From positions 496,001 through 560,000 of the forward strand of contig VXAZ01003890.1 of NCBI GenBank assembly GCA_013399875.1: a DNA stretch of 64,000 bases, in the 5' to 3' direction. The DNA is from Gymnorhina tibicen. Lineage: Eukaryota; Chordata; Aves; Passeriformes; Artamidae. Within the stretch, counting starts at the first letter, position 1. Every line of letters starts with the position of its first letter. Positions 24,851 through 35,604 of this stretch are shown here, piece by piece. Under the pieces are notes generated by a model. The model was not told the DNA's origin and did not search any database. It saw nothing but the letters and a program-made list of their open reading frames with translations. The translations under genes were made by a program, and so were the position numbers.

Positions 24851-25162
24851 AGCGTAACATCTGTAAAGCAGGGAGGGATTTAGCTAAGGGGTCTGATAGC
24901 CAACTGCACGCAGCAGGGAGGTGTCACAATGAAGAGAAGCTATTAGGGAAGTTCTCCAGAGTTCCTCCAGACTTACCTTTAATATTTTAATTACTGAACA
25001 CACCATAAAATATCTATTGAAATTCTCCATTGAACTAAAAGTTGTGACAAGCACAGATCAGGACTGCGTGGATCCAGAGGAGCCGTGGTTTGTCTGAATC
25101 CCGCCACACTAGAAATGGGTGGCACTCACTTGGACTGAAGACAGGGTCATGTGCTATTGATT

Positions 25163-26599
25163 ATCGTGGTTTAGCATAGCTTGGATTTTAGTTAAGGAGA
25201 AATCCACCAGCCACAGAAGTGATATTTTTTGCAAGAGGCTGCAGACAGCTTCCTCTAGAGCCGTCAAACCCAATCAGCTGGCTAATTTGAATATTGACAA
25301 CTCTGTTAAGCCACTCAAGAAGCTGAACACGCATCTGAACATCTGAACATGTGAACCACATTTAAGTACGATCAAACCCCAGGAATGCTCTCTCTTACTT
25401 CCAGCTTTTGTACAGGTAACGCAGGCCTGCACGGGCCAGCAGGGCCGGGCTGGGCCCTGTCCGCGTGGCCCTGCTCCACACAGGCCGTCCCGCAGCATGG
25501 CTCGGCCAGGCTGGCCCCCTCCCCTTTCCCACCGTGGCCACCGAAAAATGAAATTCTACACGGAAAAGAGCTCCAGCCACCGCCCGGAAGAGATCATGTG
25601 ACCAACAGTGACAGTCAAATTCCAGCTGCAAGGCCCGGGTAAGATGAACTCTTTCAGCACTGTAAGATTCCCCAGGACAGATGGAACCTGCAGACATCAA
25701 TCCTCTCCCGAGTCAAAGGAAAGGGAAAGGTGAAGGCACATGAAGAAAACACTATAGAGACACCACAGCCAGTGAAGAAGGAAGAACTGAAATCCAGAGA
25801 GAGGAGAAAGAGAAGCTGATTTAAACCTAGAAGCTGAAATTCTTTTGAAAAGCTATGGTCATGGACTATGATACATCAGAGTACCCCTTGTAATTCATGA
25901 AAAGCATGGGGGGGGGCGTGGGGGGAAGATCGTTCAAACTGCAGCCACAAGCAAAGATGCCTGTGCTGAAACAAGCAAATGTTGAAGTAGCTGTGATCCA
26001 ATGAGGAGCCTGAACAGAGAGAGACAGTGATGAAGTGAAGACCCTTGCTCCCAGGGAAGAAGAAGACCTCTGTTCCTAGAGATGAAGATGATCCCAGAGA
26101 TGGATTAAGAGAACCTTTGCTTTTGAACAGCTCATCCTTAAAATAGTACCCCATTAGCTAAGATTGAACCTTCGAAAACAGCTGTGGGGAAAGCTTTAAG
26201 TCGAGGGAAGGGACTTTCACATGCAAGCAGAGAACCATTTCCCAGGTGGCTGTTTTGCTGTGACATTGAAGCCATGAGAGAACTGTTTCTTGTGGAGAAA
26301 ATCTCCATAGCATGAGCAAGAGACACTCCTCTCCCTAAGTGAACTGAAGAAAAACTATTATAGAAGTGGTAAACTGACTGGAAAAATCCCAAGTTTTGTC
26401 TCTTTACGTTGTCAGTGGGAGAAGAAAGGAGAGGTAGGGGGAGGAGAAGTGTTCTCAAGGTTTATTCTGACTCTTATTATTTTTTCTTTTCGTTCTGTTA
26501 ATAAAGCTTTCTTTATATTCTTTAAAGGTTTGGACCTGCTTTGCTTTCTCCTAATCCTTATCTCACAGAGGAAAATAAGTGTAAACTAAAACCACTACA
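25163..26599 (+). mobile_element. Long LTR of an avian ERVL-type retrovirus (5' boundary approximate)
   Basis: The right part is clear: a polyadenylation signal AATAAA at 26500-26505, a T-rich stretch, then TTTGGACCTGCTTTGC and an end at ...AAAACCACTACA (26599), with the tRNA-Val-complementary primer-binding site 6 nt beyond. The left edge is placed at ATCGTGGTTTAGCATAGC (about 25163), taken as a mutated TGTTGTGGTTTAGC-type start; this is by analogy and could be wrong. In between lie a GC/CpG-rich block (25418-25590), purine-rich sequence, and a G run at about 25908-25925. If the edges are right the LTR is about 1.44 kb, long but plausible for songbird ERVL. No recognisable gag-pol follows, so this appears to be a 5' LTR plus leader stub, not a solo LTR. 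Open frames of 85-106 codons inside it are not genes. Confidence 0.65.
26500..26505 (+). terminator. LTR polyadenylation signal
   Basis: AATAAA, about 95 bp before the LTR end, in a T-rich setting (TTTCTTTTCGTTCTGTTAAT before it). This marks the R/U5 side of the LTR and supports plus orientation. Confidence 0.6.
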
Positions 26600-26605
26600 C
26601 TTAAT

Positions 26606-26623
26606 TGGTGTTTCTGCCTGGTT
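26606..26623 (+). other. Retroviral primer-binding site complementary to tRNA-Val
   Basis: TGGTGTTTCTGCCTGGTT begins with TGG, the complement of the tRNA 3' CCA, and lies 6 nt after the CA end of the LTR. It matches the complement of the tRNA-Val(AAC/CAC) 3' 18 nt (TGGTGTTTCCGCCCGGTT) at 16 of 18 positions, and both differences are C-to-T transitions at former CpG-type sites. The similarity continues beyond 18 nt: ACGAACTG against TCGAACCG of the T-psi-C arm. The tRNA-Val sequence used is from general knowledge of vertebrate tRNAs. This fixes the LTR boundary and shows that at least part of the internal leader survives. Confidence 0.7.
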
Positions 26624-29600
26624 ACGAACTGAACCCGCTGCACTGATTAACAATAATTTGTGCTATAACCTAGGAATAAAGATGGAATCAGATGGAAACC
26701 CTGGGAAGATGTGAATGCAAACTTTTTTCAGCTGTTGTACTCATCACATCCTCCATCCCTGAAGTGCTCTCAGGGTAGAAATGCAAGGAGGAGTAGGAAC
26801 ACATGTAGGTATTTCCTGCTTAGGCTTTTGCAAATGAGAGCAGAGTTGGAAGTGCAGGAATGGAACAAAGGTCATCTCAAATTTCCATTTCTGCTGTCAG
26901 CAGCTACATCATAGCAGACAAGAGAAATGAATTCTGTAAATGTGGGCGACAGACACCAGTAGAAAACTATTCCAGTCTTCAAGATTCCCTTTTCCCTGTA
27001 CTGGGAGATGCTCTTTGCCGTCATTTGCTCTCCACTGGGACTCCTATACAGCACTTGCAGCTGTCGGTGCCCACCTTTCAGTTTGCTCCCTTAGTGAGTA
27101 TCCCTGATTTGATGTCTCAGTTAGACCCTACTGTCACCTGAACAGTTACGAAAAGTAAAGGGAGAACATCTGCTCATTTTACAACTGCATCAAAATGGGT
27201 TTTGGGCTGCTTAAAAGCCTTTCTGATGAAAACTTTTACCGAAAGAGACAAAGAAATCTTTCATTTAAATACTTGTGAGACAAGAGTTGTGTTTACGAAA
27301 AATTCATAGTCACACAAAGTGATGTTAAAAGCAGTATTAGCTATTCCCAAAACAAATTGCAAAAGTTACAAAAACCCCTACTTTTGTCTCTTGTTGAATT
27401 TCAGGGGATATTTTAATAATAAAATGAGATGTGTAACCTGTTTTTCTTAATTAATCTGGACTGATTCAATGAATTATGTAATTCTGGGACTATTTCCAGT
27501 TTGCAAATTGTTTAAGTCCATAGTAGTTTATGATAATTCTTGTGTATGAAATATATTAATCCTGTGGAAAACAAAATGCCAGCATTTGTTTAATGAAATC
27601 ATTATCACTAAACACTTATCATCTGTTTAATGAAATTCAGAAATTCACAGATGGTTGTTCTCTTATACAGCAAATGCATGTTTAGCAGAAACAATGCTGG
27701 GAAGTAAACACAGTAATCACTATTACAAATGTCTCTCTTCTGCAATAAAACTGAAACAATTTTTTTCAAACACGGATATGGACTATCAGTCCACAGTAAG
27801 ATTACTTATCTGTTCTGAAGAGTCCTCTTTGAAATTAAAATAGGAAATAATCTGCTTTTTGAAACAACAGATTAAAACAAACCCAAAAATGCAAAATGCT
27901 ATCCTGATCCAGAGGCTCACAACTCTCCAGACTTCTGAAATCCCCAGCCACCACATGCATAATAAACTTTAGTGAGACTGATAATTATACTGAGGAATCA
28001 TCCAGGATTACAATGGCAATAATTGTTATCTCCTACCCAAAACTGGTATAAGTTTAGCCAGCACTCATCACAAGTACATTTCTTTTGTTATGCAGAGTAT
28101 ACAGTTTTGCAATTTTCTTTCTTCTGTAGATTTAGCCTGCCTGTAGGCATTTACCCCTCACTGCCTGATTTTGTTCTGCTCTGCTTTAGATGTTCTCAGT
28201 TATTTAACTGCTCCCATATGAAATTCTGGGTCTGCCTGAAGTCATGTCATGTTGAACTGAAGCTCAGATGTTAAAGTATGTGATTTAGCCATACAGCACA
28301 ACCTCACTCCTCTCCCACATCCACAGAGGTTCTGGGGATAGAGCTTGACAAAGTGTCTACAAAATCAAATTGCTTCTTAGCATTTTGTCCTTGTATTTGT
28401 TCTTCCCATATACAAGGCCAGCAAGCAGGAAAATAACTAATACAGGAAAGGAAGCTGTAAGGGAGCATTTACTTGTGGGGATTAACACGATACAGCACAG
28501 TGACTTTGCAATCTGCACTGTAAAGTACCAGATGTCCCATCACAGTAATTCCCATAATTTAAAGGAGTACACGTACAATTTCTTTTTGCCCTGCTTTACT
28601 CCTGTAAATAAATTCTGTGTTGCCATCCCACTGGAAAGGCCAAACTTTCCTGTGTGTTTTCAGTTTGCTGACAATCTCAGCATGAAAACACATGGGTCTC
28701 AAATAGAGCTTTATTCAAGAGATAAATGTCAGGTGAAAGCGACTCTTTTATTGAAAACTTGGCAAGAGCTGGTTGCATTAAGCACAGAATTGCTTACACT
28801 GGGTAAAATTTTAATTCATTCAATATAGATTTCATCTTTTTCCACTTCACCACTTTGTGGAACTGCTAGAAGAGCTACATGGCAGAGTATTCTTCCAAAC
28901 AAACTACATATGAATGATTTCATAAACACATTTCATACACCCAGGTTGGAAATTGGCCAGACTCCAGAGATAACAGCCTGGAATTGCTCCCACCTTTCAC
29001 AATCAGGTGGAAGAACAGGTTTCTAGTTTTCTGTTGCCACTCTTTCATGCTTCAGGTCTATGGCTAAATCTGCTCTCAGTTCAAGGCAAGGCTGATGGGA
29101 TGAAAAAGGAAATCTGAGCAGAGAGGAGAGAGGGAATAAGTTCTCTAAAGGAGCCATCAGCCCTCAGCCCCGGGGAAAATGGGAGGTATTATTAGAGCAG
29201 CCAGACTTTCTATTGCTTTGCTATGGTGACTTCCTGTCTGTAAAGCCCTGCTGGAGGGAGCGTAACTCTGGCTGCAGGACTGCCAGAGAGCAGGTGGGAG
29301 AAGTGAGAAGCCCTGGAGTCCAGACAAAAACCTGACACTGAATAGCTCTTCTCCTGCAGAGGTGCTGAGGGAAACAGGGCGGGAGCGTGGACCTCTTCTT
29401 CCACTCTACAGGGCAGACCCACTCTCTGAAAAGAAAAAAAATGTTGCTGAAGCTGTTAGAAATACTCTGATCAGTGGAAAAATAATATGATCCCTTTGGA
29501 TTTCCCTTCTTTAGGAATTTCTTCAGGAGCAGTCCAAGTCAAGGCAGTACCAGGGATATTTTCTCTATCTGGTTAAGTGTAGCATAATTAAGGAATCACA

Positions 29601-30920
29601 GACAATAGTAGCTGACACACTGGGATCTCTAATATTTAGGGATAATTTTCACAAGAGTGAAACTGGAGAACTTGGCCCAGCAAAAAAATCCCCATGGAAC
29701 CTCAAAACCAAGGTAATTACTGTGCATTTTCCTTCCAAGTGATTCTCTGCCACTTTGTGTTTCCCAGACTTGTATTATTGAAAGCAAAAAACTGAAGGGC
29801 ATTTTCTCGCCTCTACTGCATGGTTAAATGTTTGAAAGCTTTCTATTTTCATGTAGCACAGATCCTTCTCTGACTTATCCCTGCCCACCCTCCAAGCAAC
29901 AGCAAATCCAGATTATGTGTTAAAAACAAAAAGCATTCAGTGCATATGCACATTATATTAAAAAAAAAATCTTTCCTGATGTCTCCCTTTAAATTTTGTC
30001 TTATTTTTTCCCCCTGGGAAACCGATCTGTACTTTTCCCCCCTTCTTTACATTTTCTGAAGGCCTTTAACTGTGTTCTCTTAGCATTGTCATGCATTTCA
30101 TTTAGTTAAGCAAATTTAGTTTGTATCAGTCTGTTTGCTGTTCCTGCCAATGCTCTGAGCCTTCTGTGTTAGCACACGGGCTGCAGGAGCAGCACTGAGG
30201 TTTTAATCTGGGTGTACAGACAACAGAGGAATTTACAGCACTGGCAGACCCTTGTGTTTGTGCTGGACTGTGAGCCATCAATCATTTCCAGAGGCTTTTG
30301 CCAAGAAGGTGAATGGCCAGATGTCTTATTTTGGTAAGTTTATAATTCTTTCTAAACAGGGGAATAATCTTTCTCCAGCAGACATGAATCTCCTCCAGAA
30401 GCACCACCTCTAATTATGAAGACCCACATAAGACACCTCATTGCCTTTCAAAATACCCACTGAGCTCAAGTGTCCCACATTCAGCAGACTGCACCAGCAA
30501 GATTTAGTTAATGAGCACATTTATAGACTGACATTTACTCTTTTTTTTTTCTTACTCTTACTTTTTATTTGAATCAAAAGTCTGTGTTTGCTTTTAGAAA
30601 TGTCTACATTTTGGAGTAGGTTTACATAACAAATACCAATAATTTCAATTTCCAAAGCATCAGTTGATTTCAATGTAACAAGAGACAGGGAACACTTCTG
30701 TTCAATATATTTCAGTAAGTCTAGGGGCCATTGAAGGTTGTAAGCATTCCTCACAATCCCACCACCACCCCAGGAAAGTAGCCAGTTGTAGCAATGCCAC
30801 TGTCATAAATGTGGTTGGGTTTTTTTCTCTCATTTATTTTAAAATAGCATCAAAATAATGACAAAACCCTGTAACATAATGAAATAGAAAATTTCAAACC
30901 CATTTTTCAAAGTAGTCTTT

Positions 30921-31001
30921 GAAATCCAAATGACAATATTGTAATTCCAAGATATTTTCTTAAAAATCGAAATGACAATATTGTAATTCCAAGATATTTT
31001 C
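30921..31001. repeat. 42-bp tandem duplication containing GACAATATTGT
   Basis: AAATGACAATATTGTAATTC and the following CAAGATATTTT occur at 30928-30959 and again at 30970-31001, identical over about 31 bp with a 42-bp period. A short hairpin (TTTCAAAG-tagt-CTTTGAAA, 30905-30924) lies directly upstream. Near-perfect copies imply a recent event. Confidence 0.85.
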
Positions 31002-32538
31002 CCCATGAGATTTTTTGGACACAATTTCAGAAAAACTGCTTCAACCTCTTTTGCAACAATAATAAAGGAGAAAAAAAAAGAACCTTTTCCAATCACTTTA
31101 TCCTGCAACTAAATACACATTGAGCTTCCTCCCTGGTCTTATTACAGCTGTCTGAATGAATGGAACAATTTGATTCAGACACATGTTCCAGCAGAAGAAA
31201 AAGACAACTTCACTGTCCCTGAATCTTGTAATCTTAATACTGATGTATTCTTACATGCATTCAGAAGTAGTTACCATTGTCCACAAGCAGAGCAATTTGT
31301 TTAGCAGAGCTGAGCCTTTAGGCTCGTTTGAATGTGCTCTCACACGCCCTTGAGTGGAAAAGGGATGGAAACCCATCTGCTGTAACTGGGAGCAAGATGA
31401 TGCAGCAAACAGAGTAAATATTTTTCCCCACTTTGTGGGTGAAGTGCTGACATTACCTAAATGCCAGGAGATAAAAATGGTAGTCAAGGGGTGACAGAAT
31501 AATATAAAAAGCAGCACTGCTGAAAAAATAGTCTCAAATGTGTGGTCTGAATTCAAGGGATAAATGAGTGCTTATTTTCCTCATGTATTTTTCTCATTAT
31601 ATAAAAGTCAAGTAATAACACAGTATCAGCATCATTTGGTGAGTGATTTGATCAAGGATGAGTGAGGCAATGAAGACTGGAACTCATTGCTTGAGCTGTT
31701 CTACAGATTTACTGACAAATACAGCAGCAACACCAAAATCACAATGAAAGAGGAGAAGACATGATTAACTATTGTGCATTCCTGGGGTGGAGTTTAGGTG
31801 GGGAGAAATTAAAGTCCTTGAAGATTTTTGACAGATTCTAGTGAACAACCAACCATTGAATCCAGAGCTTCTAAATTCCCACTCATGTCACAGTTACTGC
31901 CTCACACCATCTTTTATAACACTTAACAACCCTATGTTAGAAAAATGATTTTGAGGATTTCCGCATCCTGTGTACTCTACAGAACAGCTTGAAAGGAAGA
32001 TGAATCACAGGCTACCAGTTGGCAACTTTGTCTCCTGTTTATTGAAGTGCATAGTTGAAAAGAGAAAACGTTAACAAATATAAATTGGATGAGCTATAAA
32101 ATTAGTATAATCCTCTAATAACTGGAACTGCAGAACATCCGGAGTGTGAAGTTTTAACAAAGCATGTTTTTTGGACAATTGCCATCCTCTTCATTGAGTA
32201 AAACCAAAATGATGATTGAGGAAGACTCACTGGGCACTGGTGAAGTTTCTGGACACAGAGTTCCAAAATAATAGATCCCTTTTCATGGATGCAAAAGCTA
32301 TTAATAATTTGTCAGCCATTTCAAACAGGAACAAAACCCTACTAAGCAGTGTCGTGCATTCCAGGCTTGGTTCATCTGTTTGTACAGGTGTGCCTGTTCT
32401 TACAGTGTCATATTTGCCTTATATTTAATTATATTTCTGTCCACTCCAAGTAGCTCCACATTTAGGTACCAGTGGTGGTATTGGATCACACCGAAATCTT
32501 CTGTTGTTTCTCTTTTAATTAGAAAATTGGACTGTGCC

Positions 32539-32577
32539 AAGGACAATATTGTGCTGTGAAAGGACAATATTGTACTG
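32539..32577. repeat. 21-bp tandem duplication containing GACAATATTGT
   Basis: AAGGACAATATTGTGCTG at 32539-32556 is repeated as AAGGACAATATTGTACTG at 32560-32577, a 21-bp period with one mismatch in 18. It shares the 11-bp core GACAATATTGT with the 42-bp duplication 1.6 kb upstream, though the flanks differ. Confidence 0.85.
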
Positions 32578-33867
32578 CTATAAAAATAAAAAATATAATT
32601 CCCTGTACTTATTTTTTGAGGATCCCTTGTATAATTTTCCCTTTCACTTCCTCAAGAATATTGCTCCAGATGAAATCTAAGACATGATAGGATTTGGTCT
32701 TATGTTCAACTGGCCTAATTTGATGAGTGTTTTTACCAGGATTCCAGTGATAGGAATTAGATAGCCTTTGTGTAGTGTAAAAGTCACAAGAAGGGAGGAA
32801 TTGTGAAAATAACAAAGAGCTTTTAACTGCAAGCTGAAAATAGAAACCACAGCACTTGACAATCTTTTGAGCAGAAGGGCTTTTTGAAAAAGAGCAGTTT
32901 GTAAAGGGAGAAACAGAGGTCAAGCGACAAAGAACAGGTCTGTGTTACAGGGAAAGCAGCTGAAAACTGAAGGTACTGAACTGCAAAGCAAACAGCAAAG
33001 GAATTTACTGACTTTACAAATCTTGCACCAGGAGCCCTGCAGAGAAGTTACACTTTTTTCCTTTTCTCTTTGTTTTTTTTTTTTCGGGGGAGGGAAAGGA
33101 GCATATACATTTCAGAGCAGTACAGTATGTTGGTAGGCACATTCCACTACTTAAAATCATCATTTTTACCCCTCACTTATTTTCCTTATCATAATTCAGG
33201 AGGGTGCTTAAATATGCAATGAATCCTTTAGCAATCAGCTGAATGACATGCTTAAATTTTGGCAACTATTAAAATACCTAAGTGAAATGATGCCTTAAAT
33301 GAGATTTTGTATGTGACTGGGATAGGCCTTACATAGATATGCAGAGATGATATGTAATGGTCACATCAATTTCTGAAATATTAATATACCTCCATGGATT
33401 TCAAAGTCACGGTGATTTATGTTGTTAAAGACTTGTCCCACTCTATATATCATATATAAAAACTGTGGGTTTGGGTTGTTAAATAAATATCACTTTTCAG
33501 ATGAATGAAACACTATGTCAGACAGTATAAAAGCAAATCTCTTCAAAGAATATTCTATGACAAAGTCCAGAACAGAAGGTTTTGAGCAAGAAAAAATAAT
33601 ATTAAAATTATTAATTAAAGGAAATTTAAACTTTCCCTTGATTTTTGAAGGGCTGGACACCATTCTTGTCACATGCTGTTACAACTGAAACATGTCATAA
33701 TTGAGAAATCCAATATTCCACTGAAGTATAAGAGAAACCAAACAAGCATCAAGAAATAAAGTCAATCAAAGCAACTGTCTACAATGCTGAATTTGTGTTG
33801 TTTTCTGCTTAGCAGATCACTTCTTAGTTGTCTTATTATTAAAATTTATGACTAATAATAACTTCAA

Positions 33868-34135
33868 ATTATAGAAACCTGGAATAACTTGGATCGGTAA
33901 AGACCTTGGGATGTCTCCAGCCCAGCTTCCAGCAGTGTCAGTTATGAGGTCAGTCCAGGTTGCTTCGGGATTTATCCAGTTGTGTCTTGAAACCCTCCAA
34001 GGATGGAGATGGCACAGCCTTGCTGACTGGGCAGAAGCTCCAGATGGACCAACTCAGTGGTCAATGCCTTCCAGCTTGCTGATGTTTTTCTTGCACTGGA
34101 CTGTGGAAAACTGGATATGCACTGTCCTAAACTCT
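33868..34135 (-). mobile_element. CR1 LINE 3' end, antisense
   Basis: In plus-strand reading this starts near 'atagaaacctggaataacttgg' and continues through 'gtcttgaaaccctccaaggatggagatggcacagcc'. That is the inverted CR1 3' region (consensus style: 'ttgaatgtctccaaggatggagactccacaacc'). The terminal 8-bp repeat is decayed. Similarity fades after about 34030 and is only suggestive to 34135. A 93-codon open frame across it is not a gene. Confidence 0.75.
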
Positions 34136-34199
34136 TCAGAGATTTTACTTATAAGAGCTGAATGTTGTGTATTTTTCACTGTTGACTGTTAAGGTACTG

Positions 34200-34660
34200 T
34201 GGGGTAAATGATTCCTCCAGGGCTGGCAGCAGGGAGCAGCATGGGCTGCCCCATGGGGTGGGCAGGGCAGGGCCTCACAAGCCAGATCCTGCCCCACAGC
34301 CCCAGGTAAGAGCATCAGGCATCTCTGTGGGGCTGGGGATGGAGATGGGGACAGGGATAGACAAGGCCAGGCCAGGCCAGGCCATGTGTCTGTGTCTCAG
34401 GGACAGAGCCTGTCTGAGCAGCAGCCACGGCCAAGCAATGCAGGGCTGCAGTCCAGCACAGCCACAGCTGGGGCAGCGACTGAACACCAGAGCTGTGGGG
34501 TACAGCAACTCCCCTGGGCCAGAAGTCAGCCCTAGACAAGGTCTGCCCATGGTGCTCCCAGCAGGTTCTCCCCACAGTCACCCAAGGGAAGGGGCCACCA
34601 AGGGAAAGGGCCACTCTTGGCTTCACTGGTGCTAAACTGGTCCCCAGCCCTGGCACTTAA
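34200..34660. other. GC-rich island with GGCCA repeats, unidentified
   Basis: About 460 bases of clearly GC-rich sequence in an AT-rich region, but mostly lacking CpG, so not a classical CpG island. It includes four GGCCA units (about 34363-34383) and an imperfect 17-bp tandem copy of CACCCAAGGGAAGGGG near 34577-34609. Both strands are open for more than 90 codons in several frames, as expected of GC-rich DNA. A CAG|GTAAGAG donor at 34305/34306 and an AG at 34220 bracket a hypothetical 85-nt exon. It could be part of an unrecognised repeat. No protein domain was recognised. Confidence 0.4.
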
Positions 34661-35189
34661 AAGACTCATAGGTTGGGTTCTGTCAAAAAAGCCAGTAATC
34701 CTTCTGCTTAGAAGAACGTCTCTGAAATAAAAATCTACATAAAACAAGGTATTAATTTCCTTCAAGTAGGAATCCTCAGCTGAGAGAGGCAAGGTCCCAC
34801 GGGAAGGTGAAACAGACGTCTACTCTGTCAGTTCTCCAGGCTGGTGGAGAGATTTTACATCCAGAAAAAGCAATTTCACCCTTATGAAACCCAAGGCATC
34901 TTGGTTTACTCTGGACTCTGTACCACTGACCACTTGTGAAGTTCAGAGCACACACACCATCACTATTTTAGTTATTTTTCCAGCAGAATGGGAACATTCT
35001 TTCTTCCTGCTGGAAGTGTAGGATCTGTCTGTATCAACAAACTACTACAGTATTTTCCACATGAGGATGTCACTCCACAGATGATGACATTCCACACTAG
35101 ACCCCTTGACATTTTTATCTCCAGATAGTGAGATTGTGACATCACTCCAGCGATACAATTGCAGAAAAGCAAGCGTAGAAGCAATAACA
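34661..35189. other. Gene-free unique DNA
   Basis: Nothing recognisable between the GC-rich island and the old CR1 RT fragment. Parts of 35000-35190 could belong to the same old CR1 copy, but I cannot support an alignment. Confidence 0.4.
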
Positions 35190-35520
35190 GACCCTCTAGG
35201 TCATTCCTCCAGGGAAAGACACACCAGTTAGTCTGGCTTCCATCACTCACAAGATGGCTGAAGCTTTAACAAAGAGCAAGATCACCTTGTTCATGGATAA
35301 ACACAATGCATTGGATAAAAGTTGTCGAGGGAAATCCTGTTTTACCAATCCAGTCACACTTCTATGGAGATTCAGTAAGTGTGTGGATAATGGATGTGCA
35401 GAATACACTTTTAAATGGCTTTTCATAAGATTCCATAACTTTGTTAGGGAAACCAAGTTGCCAAGTGACACTAATCCAAGTTTTTGGACTGAAGCTGCTG
35501 AAATGGTAGGAAATAAGACA
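35190..35520 (+). mobile_element. Ancient CR1-like RT fragment (finger region)
   Basis: From about 35222 the plus strand reads PVSLASITHKMAEALTKSK, and 16 residues later CRGKSCFTNPVTLLWRFSK, then CVDNG. This follows the CR1 RT pattern RPVSLTSVPGKVMEQ ... HGFTKGKSCLTNL ... VDEG. After a frame change, MDVQNTLLNGFS then DSITLL resembles VDVVYLDFSKAFDTVSHNILL. The matching order and spacing make an RT origin likely. The fragment is more diverged than the other CR1 copies here and has frameshifts. A 116-codon open frame (35254-35604) covers most of it and could be mistaken for a host gene. Confidence 0.6.
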
Positions 35521-35604
35521 TTGCAGGACTTAGCAGCAGGGGGGCCTTGGATCCTTAAGTCAGTAATTCTTAAAAATAAACAGAACATTTTGGAGGGGAA
35601 ATAG

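Larger units (their letters stand above)
26640..33867. other. Gene-free unique AT-rich DNA
   Basis: No gene or mobile element was recognised. 27180-27640 is AT-rich with homeodomain-like sites (TTAATTAATC) and could be conserved noncoding DNA. 29160-29420 is GC-richer but unrecognised. Tandem duplications lie at 30921-31001 and 32539-32577. The longest open frame of the whole window (28370-28828, plus, 152 codons, first codon TTG) lies here and has no recognisable domain. Confidence 0.55.

Noticed and set aside
25385..25700. Open frames in the GC-rich block as a gene with a CpG island
   Set aside because: The block is part of the long LTR; the CpG content belongs to the retroviral sequence.
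34258..34656. Proline/glycine-rich frames of 91-125 codons on both strands
   Set aside because: GC-rich DNA lowers stop frequency on all strands; no domain and no start context.
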